Shown here: one piece after another, positions 1 through 7,826 of the stretch
Layout: each line of letters starts with the position of its first letter
How positions within the stretch are numbered: position 1 is the first letter of the stretch
Assembly (NCBI RefSeq): GCF_009176725.1
Contig: NZ_AP020337.1
Coordinates: 5,215,501-5,279,500, forward strand
Reading direction: 5' to 3'
DNA: 64,000 bases
Origin: Pseudomonas sp. KUIN-1
GTDB taxonomy: Bacteria > Pseudomonadota > Gammaproteobacteria > Pseudomonadales > Pseudomonadaceae
Notes under the pieces: model-generated
What the model was told of the DNA's origin: nothing
Databases searched by the model: none
Seen by the model: only the letters and a program-made list of their open reading frames with translations
Position numbers and translations under genes: made by a program

Positions 1-467
1 CGCACATACGGCAGGCCGGTCTCCATGCGCTTGAGAAAGCCTTTGTTCAGCGCTCGCGCTTCGCTTTCCAGCACACCACACTGAACGCCGATGCCGGCAT
101 TCATGAGGCGCAACAGGCCGCGACCGGAAACTTCGGGGTTGGGGTCCTGCATCGCTGCGACAACCCGCGTCAGCCCGGCTTCGATCAGTGCATCGGCACA
201 GGGCGGTGTGCGCCCCTGGTGACTGCACGGCTCGAGGGTGACGTAGGCGGTCGCGCATCTGGCCAGCTCGCCGGCCTGGCGCAAGGCATGCACTTCGGCA
301 TGCGGTTCACCGGCGCGCGCATGCCAGCCTTCGCCAACGATCCGGCCTTCACGCACGATCACGCAGCCGACTCGCGGGTTGGGATGCGTGGAGTACAGCC
401 CCTTGCGCGCCAGCTCGAGTGCTCGCGCCATGTAATGAACGTCGAGAGCCGCCTGTTCAGTCAGCAA
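1..467 (-). CDS. ribD: RibD, riboflavin biosynthesis deaminase/reductase (N-terminal part)
   Basis: Bifunctional diaminohydroxyphosphoribosylaminopyrimidine deaminase / uracil reductase, the second and third steps of riboflavin synthesis in the cytoplasm. Only the deaminase half is inside the window; the gene runs off the left edge. The translation shows the zinc-binding HAEVHAL and PCSHQGRTPPC motifs (around plus 285-200). I start it at TTG 467, because AGGAA at 480-476 lies 8 nt upstream and overlaps the end of nrdR; the next in-frame ATG (431) would cut into the conserved N-terminus. It is directly downstream of nrdR and probably co-transcribed with it. Confidence 0.9.
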   Translation of the reverse strand, partial: MLTEQAALDVHYMARALELARKGLYSTHPNPRVGCVIVREGRIVGEGWHARAGEPHAEVHALRQAGELARCATAYVTLEPCSHQGRTPPCADALIEAGLTRVVAAMQDPNPEVSGRGLLRLMNAGIGVQCGVLESEARALNKGFLKRMETGLPYV

Positions 468-472
468 TGCAT

Positions 473-937
473 TTATTCCTTGCCCGGCTCGCGGGCCAGA
501 CGATCGATTTCTTCACGGAATTCGTTGAGGTCCTGAAAGCGGCGGTACACCGAAGCGAAGCGGATATAGGCCACTTCGTCGAGCTTCTGCAGCTCGGTCA
601 TCACCAGCTCACCCACCACCAGCGATTTGACTTCGCGTTCGCCGGTTGCGCGCAGCTTGTGTTTGATGTGAACCAGGGCCGCTTCCAGGCGCTCGACACT
701 CACCGGACGCTTTTCGAGCGCCCGCTGCATACCGGCGCGCAGTTTTTCTTCATCGAAAGGCTGGCGGCTGCCGTCCTGCTTGATCAGACGCGGCAAGACC
801 AGCTCGGCCGTTTCGAACGTGGTGAAGCGCTCGCCGCAGGCCAGGCACTCGCGTCGGCGGCGTACTTGCTCGCCTTCGGCGACGAGGCGGGAGTCGATGA
901 CTTTGGTGTCATTGGCACCGCAGAAGGGACAGTGCAT
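473..937 (-). CDS. nrdR: NrdR, transcriptional repressor of ribonucleotide reductases
   Basis: Nucleotide-sensing repressor that binds NrdR boxes ahead of ribonucleotide reductase genes. The 154-residue protein has the full family length: an N-terminal zinc ribbon (MHCPFCGANDTKV and later CLACGERF) followed by an ATP-cone domain (LIKQDGSRQPFDEEKL onward). The start is ATG 937, where the conserved MHCPFCG begins; the 18 extra upstream residues in the same frame have no family support. Followed within 6 nt by ribD, the usual gene order in Pseudomonas. Confidence 0.95.
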   Translation of the reverse strand: MHCPFCGANDTKVIDSRLVAEGEQVRRRRECLACGERFTTFETAELVLPRLIKQDGSRQPFDEEKLRAGMQRALEKRPVSVERLEAALVHIKHKLRATGEREVKSLVVGELVMTELQKLDEVAYIRFASVYRRFQDLNEFREEIDRLAREPGKE

Positions 938-1113
938 GGTGGCTGGCAACAAAAGAATGAGGAGCGCCATGTTAGCGCATCCTGCTGGCAAGACAAGGCT
1001 GAGGGTTTACGGTATATAGACGCACATTAAAGCGGTGTGAAATTGTCCGGGCTCGGTAATACTGCACGCTTGGCGTCCCCCAGCCTTTCGAATTTTGTCT
1101 TGTGGAGCTTTTG

Positions 1114-1563
1114 ATGACGTTACGCCCCGCTTTTCTACTCTGCTTCATCGGCTTGCTGGCCGCGTGCAGCAGTAATGACGCGCCGAAACCGGCTGCGCCG
1201 CCACCGGTCGCACCCTCGATCAAGCTGCCCGCCGGGCCAGGGCCACTGCAACCGTACCAACGTGAACTCAGCGGGCAATTGCTGGGCGTGCCGGCCGGCG
1301 CCGAGGTCGAGCTGGCAATGCTGGTCATCGACGAGCGCGGACGTCCACAGAAGCTGCTGACCAACACCCTGCTCAAGGGCAACGGTCAATCATTGCCGTT
1401 CCAGCTGCGCTTCAACCCGGAAGCCTTTCCGGTCGGCGGACGTGTCGAGTTGCGTGGCCGCGCCAGCAAGTCCGGGCAATTGATCCTGCACCTGCCGTCA
1501 ATGCGTATCGATCAGCCGGTGACTCAGGCCCTGGGGCAGTTGCAGTTCGTCAAGGCGCCATGA
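1114..1563 (+). CDS. YbaY-family outer-membrane lipoprotein
   Basis: Predicted lipoprotein of 149 residues. A signal peptide ends in a lipobox (LLAAC, Cys about residue 17), then comes a Pro/Ala linker and a beta-rich domain resembling the YbaY / YscW pilotin-like family, in which a small beta-sandwich is anchored to the envelope. GGAG at 1104-1107 sets the start at ATG 1114 rather than the in-frame GTG at 1102. The stop overlaps the start of the following methyltransferase gene by 4 nt, so the two are translationally coupled. The position after nrdR matches P. aeruginosa PA4058. Function is not established; the family call is moderately sure. Confidence 0.8.
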   Translation: MTLRPAFLLCFIGLLAACSSNDAPKPAAPPPVAPSIKLPAGPGPLQPYQRELSGQLLGVPAGAEVELAMLVIDERGRPQKLLTNTLLKGNGQSLPFQLRFNPEAFPVGGRVELRGRASKSGQLILHLPSMRIDQPVTQALGQLQFVKAP

Positions 1564-2213
1564 TCGCTCCGCAGCATCTGCAACACGCGCTGAGCGAACT
1601 GCTTGGCGACGCCCGGTTGGTAGTCACTGCGCTGCCGGGCACCGAGCTGAAGCTGTGGCTGATCGACGATGTCAACATGGACCGCGCCTTCAGCCCGGAG
1701 GAAACGCGGCGCATTCTGGAAGAACCACCGTACTGGAGCTTCTGCTGGGCGAGCGGCCTGGGCCTGGCGCGTTTTCTGGCTGAAAACCCGCACTGGGTGG
1801 CCGGCAAGCGGGTACTGGACTTCGGTGCAGGCTCGGGTGTAGCGGGCATTGCCGCGCTCAGGGCCGGGGCGCTTGAGGTGGTGGCCTGTGATCTCGACCC
1901 TCTGGCGCTCGCTGCCTGCCGGGCCAATGCCGAACTCAATCAGGTGCCATTGAGTTACTCGACGGATTTCTTTGCCGAGGCGGACCGCTTCGATCTGATT
2001 CTGGTCGCCGACGTGCTCTACGACCGCGCCAACCTGCCGTTGCTTGATCAGTTTCTCTCCCGGGGCCGCGAGGCACTGGTGGCAGATTCCCGCGTGCGCG
2101 ACTTCAAACACGCTGCCTACCAGCGTCTGACGATGCTGCATGCCCACACCCTGCCGGACCTGGCCGAACCGCACGAGTTTCGCGACGTGAGCCTCTATCA
2201 CGCGGCGCGGTGA
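1560..2213 (+). CDS. class I SAM-dependent methyltransferase (ETFB-lysine / METTL20-like)
   Basis: Cytoplasmic methyltransferase of 217 residues. Motif I is VLDFGAGSGVAGI (about residues 85-97), followed by the acidic VACDLDPLA that binds the SAM ribose and DLILVADVLYD as motif IV. The D-x-x-Y motif near the end of strand 4 and the overall length resemble the METTL20/ETFB lysine methyltransferase and nicotinamide N-methyltransferase-like group, so the substrate is probably a protein lysine; that part is inference. It overlaps the upstream lipoprotein gene by 4 nt, a conserved pairing in Pseudomonas. Confidence 0.8.
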   Translation: MIAPQHLQHALSELLGDARLVVTALPGTELKLWLIDDVNMDRAFSPEETRRILEEPPYWSFCWASGLGLARFLAENPHWVAGKRVLDFGAGSGVAGIAALRAGALEVVACDLDPLALAACRANAELNQVPLSYSTDFFAEADRFDLILVADVLYDRANLPLLDQFLSRGREALVADSRVRDFKHAAYQRLTMLHAHTLPDLAEPHEFRDVSLYHAAR

Positions 2214-2252
2214 GCGCTAAATAACAGTCCGGGATTTCTCAGCTAAACGGCT

Positions 2253-2360
2253 TTTGTAGGAGCGAACTTGTTCGCGAAGACGGTCGTTCAAACGATAAAT
2301 TTCCAGAGAGCTTTCCACCCCTTTCGCGAACAAGCGAAGCGTCGCCCGGTTCGCTCCCAC
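2253..2360. repeat. REP pair, one arm interrupted
   Basis: Intergenic (2214-2482). An inward REP (TGTAGGAGCGAACTTGTTCG, from 2255) is followed about 60 bp later by its inverted partner (TTTCGCGAACAAG then TTCGCTCCCA). The second arm is split by 15 extra bases (about 2332-2346) that are absent from the copies at 8.6-10 kb. No gene is seen in this gap. Confidence 0.75.
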
Positions 2361-2482
2361 GGCCTTCGGCCAGCATCAATAGCAATGAGTGTGGGCACGA
2401 TCATGTCCAATAGACGACACCGCTTTCAGCATTGCCCTGCGGGCTTTATAGTTGGCAGCATTCAGATTCTTCGAGACGTGCA

Positions 2483-3355
2483 ATGAGCCAGGAAACTGCT
2501 TACATCTTCGACGCAACCGCCGCGAACTTCGATCAATTGGTGATCGACAAGTCCTTCGACCAGCCAGTGCTGGTGGATTTCTGGGCCGAGTGGTGTGCGC
2601 CCTGCAAGGTCTTGATGCCGCTGCTGCAGCAAATTACCGAGAGCTATCAGGGCGAGCTGCTGCTGGCCAAGGTCAATTGCGACATCGAGCAGGACATCGT
2701 GGCGCGCTTCGGCATTCGCAGCCTGCCGACTGTGGTGCTGTTCAAGGACGGCCAGCCGGTGGATGGCTTTGCCGGTGCCCAGCCGGAGTCGGAAATCCGC
2801 AAGATTCTCGACCAGCATGTGGTCATGCCGCCACCGCCAGCCGCCGATCCGCTCAAGCAGGCACAGGCGCTGTTTGCGGAAAGTCGTTTCGCCGAGGCCG
2901 AAGCACAGCTCAAGGTGCTGCTGGGCGAAGACAACACCAATGGCGCCGCGCTGATTCTGTATGCGCGCTGCCTGGCCGAACGTGGCGAACTGAGCGAGGC
3001 CAAGGCTGTGCTGGATGCGGTCACCGGTGATGCGCACAAGGCCGAACTCGCCGGCGCCAAGGCCCAGCTGACGTTCCTCGCGCAAGCCGCGACCCTGCCG
3101 GACGCTGCCGAACTGAAAAGCCGCCTTGCACAAAACCCGCAGGACGATGAAGCGGCACTGCAACTGGCGATTCAGCAGTTGTCGCGTCAACAGTACGAAG
3201 CGGCGCTCGAGGGCTTGCTCAAGCTGTTCATCCGCAATCGCAATTACGCCGAGGGCCTGCCGCACAAGACGCTGCTGCAGGTATTCGACCTGCTGGGCAA
3301 CGAGCACCCGCTGGTCACGGCCTACCGCCGCAAACTGTTTGCCGCGCTGTACTGA
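2483..3355 (+). CDS. ybbN: YbbN/CnoX-type thioredoxin-fold co-chaperone
   Basis: Thioredoxin-TPR protein of 290 residues. In E. coli the homologue (CnoX) is a redox-regulated holdase that protects proteins from oxidative aggregation and hands them to GroEL. Residues 1-115 form a thioredoxin domain with an intact WCAPC site (Cys38 and Cys41); residues 125-290 are TPR-like helices (QAQALFAESRFAEAEAQLKVLL and similar). E. coli YbbN has lost the first Cys, so this copy may keep true oxidoreductase activity. ATG 2483 fits the domain start; 17 upstream in-frame residues are excluded. A strong terminator follows. Confidence 0.9.
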   Translation: MSQETAYIFDATAANFDQLVIDKSFDQPVLVDFWAEWCAPCKVLMPLLQQITESYQGELLLAKVNCDIEQDIVARFGIRSLPTVVLFKDGQPVDGFAGAQPESEIRKILDQHVVMPPPPAADPLKQAQALFAESRFAEAEAQLKVLLGEDNTNGAALILYARCLAERGELSEAKAVLDAVTGDAHKAELAGAKAQLTFLAQAATLPDAAELKSRLAQNPQDDEAALQLAIQQLSRQQYEAALEGLLKLFIRNRNYAEGLPHKTLLQVFDLLGNEHPLVTAYRRKLFAALY

Positions 3356-3364
3356 GGTAAAAAG

Positions 3365-3395
3365 CAACAGGCACCGCTCGGGTGCCTGTTGTTAT
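3365..3395 (+). terminator. rho-independent terminator after ybbN
   Basis: CAACAGGCACC (3365-3375) pairs perfectly with GGTGCCTGTTG (3381-3391) around a short loop and is followed by TTATT. It also serves as the boundary with the convergent gene at 3410. Confidence 0.8.
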
Positions 3396-3409
3396 TGAAA
3401 GCCGTCAGG

Positions 3410-3763
3410 TCACGTCGCTTCGACCCAGCTGTACAGCGGCGCATCCCCGCCGCTCTCGACTTTCACGTTCGCCGAGTGACGCAAGCGCACCAGCAGATGC
3501 TTGCCCGCAGCGGTACTGCCCGCCAACCCTTCCAGTTGCCCCAACAGATCCGGCCCACTCATCTGCCCGGCCTTGCGCAGCAATTCCTGAGCGACTTGCC
3601 AGAGCCTGTCGTCCTGGTTGAGCGGCGTGCTCTCGGCCACGGCGGCGGGGACCTCCGGGGCCGCCGCCTTGAGCTGCGCGCCCAGTTGCGCCCAGTCTCC
3701 CTCGTCCAGTTCAAGGGTCAAATCCACCGGCCACTGGCCTACGGTTCCACGAATACGCAACAT
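3410..3763 (-). CDS. conserved hypothetical protein, 117 aa
   Basis: Small soluble protein (from MLRIRGTVGQWPV), with no signal peptide or membrane segment. The first about 35 residues look like beta strands (LRIRGTVGQWPVDLTLEL) and the rest helical, with a Leu-rich central region. I recognise no catalytic motif. The position corresponds to the conserved hypothetical PA4062 between ybbN and the zinc operon in P. aeruginosa, so it is probably a real gene. AGGTG about 7 nt upstream selects ATG 3763 over the longer form starting at 3802. Confidence 0.7.
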   Translation of the reverse strand: MLRIRGTVGQWPVDLTLELDEGDWAQLGAQLKAAAPEVPAAVAESTPLNQDDRLWQVAQELLRKAGQMSGPDLLGQLEGLAGSTAAGKHLLVRLRHSANVKVESGGDAPLYSWVEAT

Positions 3764-3824
3764 GATGTGCACCTGCTGACAGTCAGGCGTACATGCTCCC
3801 ACAGGCTGGCGCGCATTCCCATGA

Positions 3825-4247
3825 TCAACCGTAACGCCACTGGTTGAGGAGCGGCTCCTTGCCGTTCATGAAATTGCCAAGCGCCCGCACGTCGTAGACG
3901 TTTTCCCAGCACTCGATAATTCGTCCATCGCGAAACCGCCACAGGCCGCAAAACGGCATGATGATTTTCCGGCCCTCGCAACTGGCGCGCATCTCGCCCA
4001 GCACCGAGCCGAAGTGATCGTTGGCGACGATGTCGTGGACATCCATGTACAGGGTCTGATGCGTGCGTCTGATCAGATTGATCTGGTGGGAAAGCACGGC
4101 CTCCTTGCCAACGGCTATGGACAAGCCACCGCCAGCGCCTTGATCCGCCTTGTGCAGCACGATGTCAGCGTCGGCGAATTCGGTGATGCGTGTCATATCC
4201 TTGTACACCGCACGCAGGACTTCTCTGTTCGAATGGAGCTTGTTCAT
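3825..4247 (-). CDS. NTF2-like / SnoaL-type protein
   Basis: 140-residue protein with the alpha+beta cone features of the NTF2-like superfamily: an N-terminal helical segment, then DADIVLHKADQG, and C-terminal strands ending MPFCGLWRFRDGRIIECWENVYD, the typical 'W-R-F-x-D-G-K-I-x-E-x-W' signature of SnoaL-like domains. Such proteins bind or isomerise small hydrophobic molecules; the substrate here is unknown. AGGGAAG before ATG 4247 decides the start, removing 34 residues of an open upstream frame that lies in an inverted repeat (4303-4350). Monocistronic. Confidence 0.75.
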   Translation of the reverse strand: MNKLHSNREVLRAVYKDMTRITEFADADIVLHKADQGAGGGLSIAVGKEAVLSHQINLIRRTHQTLYMDVHDIVANDHFGSVLGEMRASCEGRKIIMPFCGLWRFRDGRIIECWENVYDVRALGNFMNGKEPLLNQWRYG

Positions 4248-4302
4248 GAGTATCTTCCCTGATGTCGCGCTCGGCCCAGGTCGAGCGCAGGTCCCGGCTG
4301 GC

Positions 4303-4350
4303 GATGAAAATCTTTCCTGCGCATCCGGCGCAGGTGTAGCGATTTTCATC
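4303..4350. repeat. nested inverted repeat upstream of the NTF2-like gene
   Basis: Outer arms GATGAAAATC (4303-4312) and GATTTTCATC (4341-4350) enclose inner arms CCTGCGC (4316-4322) and GCGCAGG (4328-4334). Both pairs are perfect. It lies in the probable leader of the minus-strand NTF2-like gene. The rest of 4248-4549 holds only the Zur box. Confidence 0.7.
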
Positions 4351-4498
4351 TTCCAGAGTAGGACTTGATGACGCGAAGTGTGAGACTACTTAGGCATAAG
4401 CACTGCACGGGGTATTCCCGATAACGTCGTCGATAGCGCTTTGCTGCAGCCCGGTCACCCGGCGCCTGGATAAAAACACGTCCACGCAGATCGCTACT

Positions 4499-4518
4499 TG
4501 TTATAAGATCACATAACA
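4499..4518 (+). promoter_or_regulatory. probable Zur box ahead of the zinc operon
   Basis: Perfect inverted repeat TGTTAT-N8-ATAACA (4499-4518), 32 nt before the start of the DUF2796 gene. It fits the Zur/Fur-family consensus in which a GTTATA-like half site faces its complement. The orthologous operon in P. aeruginosa (PA4063-PA4066) is zinc- and Zur-regulated; assignment here is by motif and context. Confidence 0.75.
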
Positions 4519-4549
4519 GTTTTTCTCGATTATTGTTCTGGAGCCCGCT

Positions 4550-5143
4550 ATGCGCCGTCTGCTACTCGCCCTGCCTTTCGCCCTGTTGCCACTCGTTGCT
4601 GCGCACGCTGCTGAAGAGCACGACCACGATCATGATCATGGCGATGAACATGGCAGCCTGGGTGCCCACGAGCATGGCGTAGGACATCTCGATGTGGTGC
4701 TGGAAGGCAAGACGCTGGAATTCGAATTCGACAGTCCGGCCATGAACATCGTCGGTTTCGAACACGTTGCGACCTCGGATGAAGACAAGGCCAAAGTCGC
4801 CAAGGCCCGCGAATTGCTGCTCAAGCCCAACGCGTTGTTCAGCATTGCCGATGCCGCCAATTGCTCGGCCACTTCGGTGAAGCTGGAAAGCCCGCTGTTT
4901 GGTGACAAGGATGACGATCACGACGCGCATGCCGACGCTGGCGATGCCGAGCATCACGAGCACAGTGAAATCCACGGTCACTACAAGTTCGTCTGTGACG
5001 CACCGGCCATTCTGAAGAAGCTCGACCTGTCGCAAATCTTCAAAACCTTTCCCGACACCAAGAAGCTTCAGGTACAACTGATTTCGCCAGGCGGCCAGTC
5101 GGGCGCAGAAGTGATCGCAGCCAACCCGACGCTGAAATTCTGA
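4550..5143 (+). CDS. DUF2796 / ZrgA-type periplasmic zinc-binding protein
   Basis: Exported 197-residue protein. A signal peptide ends at about AHA-AEEH (residues 18-21), then a metal-binding His/Asp tract (EHDHDHDHGDEHG), and a second His-rich stretch about residues 120-145 (DDDHDAHADAGDAEHHEHSE). Four Cys-poor beta segments form the rest. The DUF2796/ZrgA family supports zinc uptake. It is the first gene of a putative Zur operon with an ABC ATPase, an FtsX-like permease and a DUF3299 protein, the same order as P. aeruginosa PA4063-PA4066. A hairpin terminator right after it probably lowers downstream expression. Confidence 0.88.
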   Translation: MRRLLLALPFALLPLVAAHAAEEHDHDHDHGDEHGSLGAHEHGVGHLDVVLEGKTLEFEFDSPAMNIVGFEHVATSDEDKAKVAKARELLLKPNALFSIADAANCSATSVKLESPLFGDKDDDHDAHADAGDAEHHEHSEIHGHYKFVCDAPAILKKLDLSQIFKTFPDTKKLQVQLISPGGQSGAEVIAANPTLKF

Positions 5144-5162
5144 TCGCACCCTGCGGCACAAC

Positions 5163-5185
5163 GACCGGGCCTGGCCCGGTCTTTT
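5163..5185 (+). terminator. intra-operon terminator/attenuator
   Basis: GACCGGGC (5163-5170) pairs with GCCCGGTC (5174-5181) with a 3-nt loop and a following TTTT. It lies between the abundant binding protein gene and the ABC ATPase gene. Confidence 0.7.
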
Positions 5186-5212
5186 AATTTCCAACCGAGC
5201 GTGAGTCAGCCC

Positions 5213-5923
5213 ATGACCCAAGCACTGATCGAACTGTCGGACCTGCGCTTCAACTGGCCCGGCCACCCGCAACTGCTGGACATCCCCGAGTTCCGCCTGC
5301 AAAGCGGTGAAACCGTGTTCCTCAAAGGCCCGAGTGGCAGCGGTAAAACCACGCTGCTGGGCCTGCTGGGCGGTGTGCAAAAACCGGTCAGCGGCAGCAT
5401 TCGCCTGTTGAACCAGGACCTGTCGGCGCTCTCTTCGGCCGCGCGTGATCGCTTCCGCGTCGATCACACCGGCTACATCTTCCAGCAGTTCAACCTGCTG
5501 CCGTTTTTGTCGGTGCGGGAAAACATCGAACTGCCCTGCCACTTTTCCAGCGTGCGTGCCGAGCGTGCCAGGCAACGCCACGGCAGCGTCGAGAAAGCGA
5601 CCACCACCCTGCTCGCCCACCTGGGTCTGAAAGATCCGGCGATGCTGACACGCCGCGCCGACTCGCTGTCGATCGGCCAACAACAGCGAGTCGCTGCCGC
5701 CCGCGCGCTGATCGGTCAACCGGAACTGGTGATTGCCGACGAGCCTACGTCTGCGCTGGACGCGGACTCGCGCGAGGCGTTCATTCGCCTGTTGTTCGCC
5801 GAGTGCCGCGAGGCCGGGGCCAGCCTGCTGTTTGTCAGTCATGACCAGAGCCTGGCACCGCTGTTTGATCGCAATCTGTCGCTGAGCGACCTGAATCGCG
5901 CCGCCGTCGCCGTGGAGATTTGA
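5213..5923 (+). CDS. ABC transporter ATP-binding protein of the zinc operon
   Basis: Cytoplasmic nucleotide-binding subunit of the MacB/LolD type, 236 residues. Walker A is GPSGSGKTT (about residues 38-46), the Q-loop is IFQQFN, the signature is the variant LSIGQQQRVAAARA, and Walker B is LVIADEPTSALD. It pairs with the FtsX-type permease that starts 2 nt after its stop. Together with the DUF2796 and DUF3299 proteins it belongs to the Zur-controlled locus, so zinc or a zinc ligand is the probable cargo (inference from P. aeruginosa PA4064). GTGAG precedes ATG 5213; an in-frame GTG at 5201 is less likely. Confidence 0.9.
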   Translation: MTQALIELSDLRFNWPGHPQLLDIPEFRLQSGETVFLKGPSGSGKTTLLGLLGGVQKPVSGSIRLLNQDLSALSSAARDRFRVDHTGYIFQQFNLLPFLSVRENIELPCHFSSVRAERARQRHGSVEKATTTLLAHLGLKDPAMLTRRADSLSIGQQQRVAAARALIGQPELVIADEPTSALDADSREAFIRLLFAECREAGASLLFVSHDQSLAPLFDRNLSLSDLNRAAVAVEI

Positions 5924-5924
5924 G

Positions 5925-7190
5925 ATGTATCTGTTTCGTCTGGCCATGGCCAGCCTGGCCAACCGCCGTTTCACTGCATTCCTCACTGCCTTCGCCATTG
6001 CGCTGTCGGTTTGCCTGTTACTCGCCGTCGAACGGGTACGCACCGAAGCGCGCTCCAGTTTCGCCAGCACCATCAGCGGCACCGACCTGATCGTCGGTGC
6101 ACGCTCGGGCTCGATCAACCTGTTGCTGTACTCGGTGTTCCGCATCGGCAATGCCACCAACAACATTCGCTGGGACAGCTTCGAGCATTTCGCCAACAGC
6201 AAACAGGTCAAGTGGGCGATCCCGGTTTCGCTGGGCGACTCCCATCGTGGCTATCGGGTGATGGGCACCAATGAGGCGTATTTCGAGCATTACCAGTTCG
6301 GTCGCCAGCAGCACCTGGAAATGGCCGAAGGACGCGAGTTCAAGACCGACCCGTTTGAAGTGGTGCTGGGGTCGGAGGTCGCCAAGGCGCTGCATTACAA
6401 GCTGGGCGACAAACTGGTGCTGGCGCACGGTGTAGCGGCGATCAGCCTGGTCAAGCATGACGACAAACCGTTCACCGTGGTCGGCATCCTCAAGCCGACC
6501 GGTACGCCGGTGGACCGCACGCTGCATATCAGCCTGGGCGGCATGGAAGCCATTCATATCGACTGGCACAACGGCGCCCCGGCACGCGGCAACGAGCGCA
6601 TTTCAGCCGATCAGGCGCGCAACATGGACCTGACGCCGACTGCGATCACCGCGTTCATGCTGGGCTTGAACAGCAAGATTTCCACCTTCAGCCTGCAACG
6701 CGAGATCAACGAATACCGTGGCGAACCCATGCTGGCGATTCTGCCCGGCGTGGCACTGCAGGAGCTGTGGAGCCTGATGGGCACGGCGGAAAAGGCGCTG
6801 TTCGTGATTTCGCTGTTCGTGGTGCTGACCGGGCTGATCGGCATGCTGACCGCGATTCTCACCAGCCTCAATGAACGGCGCCGGGAAATGGCCATCCTGC
6901 GCTCGGTCGGCGCGCGCCCCTGGCATATCGCAAGCCTGCTTATACTCGAAGCCTTCGCCCTGGCGCTGGCGGGTGTCATCAGCGGCCTTGCGCTGCTCTA
7001 TATCGGCATCTTCGTGGCCCGCGACTACGTGCTCGACAACTACGGTCTGTACCTGTCGTCTATGCCACCTGGCCAATATGAATGGACATTACTCGGTGCC
7101 ATTCTCGGCTGCGCGCTGTTGATGGGAACCGTGCCAGCCTGGCGAGCCTACAGGCAGTCACTGGCCGATGGACTGTCGATTCGTTTATGA
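5925..7190 (+). CDS. FtsX/MacB-type ABC permease
   Basis: Inner-membrane protein of 421 residues with the FtsX layout: TM1 at about residues 16-36 (FTAFLTAFAIALSVCLLLAV), a large periplasmic MacB-like domain (about 40-280), then three TM segments near residues 290-320, 345-375 and 390-410. The conserved permease sequence RRREMAILRSVGA is present. Follows the ATPase gene by 2 nt and overlaps the next reading region, so it is co-translated. Equivalent to PA4065; such transporters often act on periplasmic substrates rather than importing, so direction of transport is uncertain. Confidence 0.88.
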   Translation: MYLFRLAMASLANRRFTAFLTAFAIALSVCLLLAVERVRTEARSSFASTISGTDLIVGARSGSINLLLYSVFRIGNATNNIRWDSFEHFANSKQVKWAIPVSLGDSHRGYRVMGTNEAYFEHYQFGRQQHLEMAEGREFKTDPFEVVLGSEVAKALHYKLGDKLVLAHGVAAISLVKHDDKPFTVVGILKPTGTPVDRTLHISLGGMEAIHIDWHNGAPARGNERISADQARNMDLTPTAITAFMLGLNSKISTFSLQREINEYRGEPMLAILPGVALQELWSLMGTAEKALFVISLFVVLTGLIGMLTAILTSLNERRREMAILRSVGARPWHIASLLILEAFALALAGVISGLALLYIGIFVARDYVLDNYGLYLSSMPPGQYEWTLLGAILGCALLMGTVPAWRAYRQSLADGLSIRL

Positions 7191-7198
7191 GGACCTTC

Positions 7199-7723
7199 AT
7201 GATGCGGCGCATGCTACTCACTCTGCTGTTCTCGGTTACCACTCAAGTGTGGGCCGCCGAGCCGCGTGAGCTGACCTGGAATGACATGATTCCACCCGAT
7301 GCACCTGTGGTGAAGCCGGTAACGGCTCCGCTCCACGATATGTCCAAGCTGTCCGATGCACTGGCCATGGAGGCAGCGCCTGCGGCCCACCAACTGGCGC
7401 CGCATGCGCCGGTGGTCAAGGCACTGGATGGCAAACTGGTGCGTTTACCGGGCTACATCGTGCCGCTCGAGGTCAGTGAGGAAGGCCGGGTGACGGAGTT
7501 TTTGCTGGTGCCGTATTTCGGCGCCTGCATCCATGTGCCGCCGCCACCGGCGAACCAGATCGTGCACGTCACGAGCGAGCTGGGTGTGAAGGTCGATGAG
7601 CTGTATCAGCCGTACTGGATCGAAGGACCGATGCAGGCCAAGTCGTCTTCCAGCGAACTGGCAGAAGCGGGCTATCAGATGCAGGCAGACAAGATTCTTG
7701 TCTACGAGTTGCCGGATTCATAA
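7199..7723 (+). CDS. DUF3299 periplasmic protein of the zinc operon
   Basis: 174-residue exported protein. The signal peptide ends after VWA-AE (about residue 18). The mature part contains LVRLPGYIVPLE and FLLVPYFGACIHVPPPPANQIV, the hallmark of DUF3299, with a conserved Cys followed by His that may bind metal. TGAGGA at 7188-7193 overlaps the permease stop and places the start at ATG 7199 (or 7202). Last gene of the putative Zur operon, equivalent to PA4066. Biochemical role unknown. Confidence 0.85.
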   Translation: MMRRMLLTLLFSVTTQVWAAEPRELTWNDMIPPDAPVVKPVTAPLHDMSKLSDALAMEAAPAAHQLAPHAPVVKALDGKLVRLPGYIVPLEVSEEGRVTEFLLVPYFGACIHVPPPPANQIVHVTSELGVKVDELYQPYWIEGPMQAKSSSSELAEAGYQMQADKILVYELPDS

Positions 7724-7826
7724 GGATGACGAGGTTCCCAGCGATTTCATTGAGCTGAGTCAAAGTCGCCGCTCGACAGCGCTTTAACATTACGCCCATA
7801 AAATTTGACTGACCTCTGGAGCCTCC

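Noticed and set aside
4562..6211. 549-codon minus-strand frame opposite the zinc operon
   Set aside because: It is antisense to three well-supported genes and has no recognisable domain.
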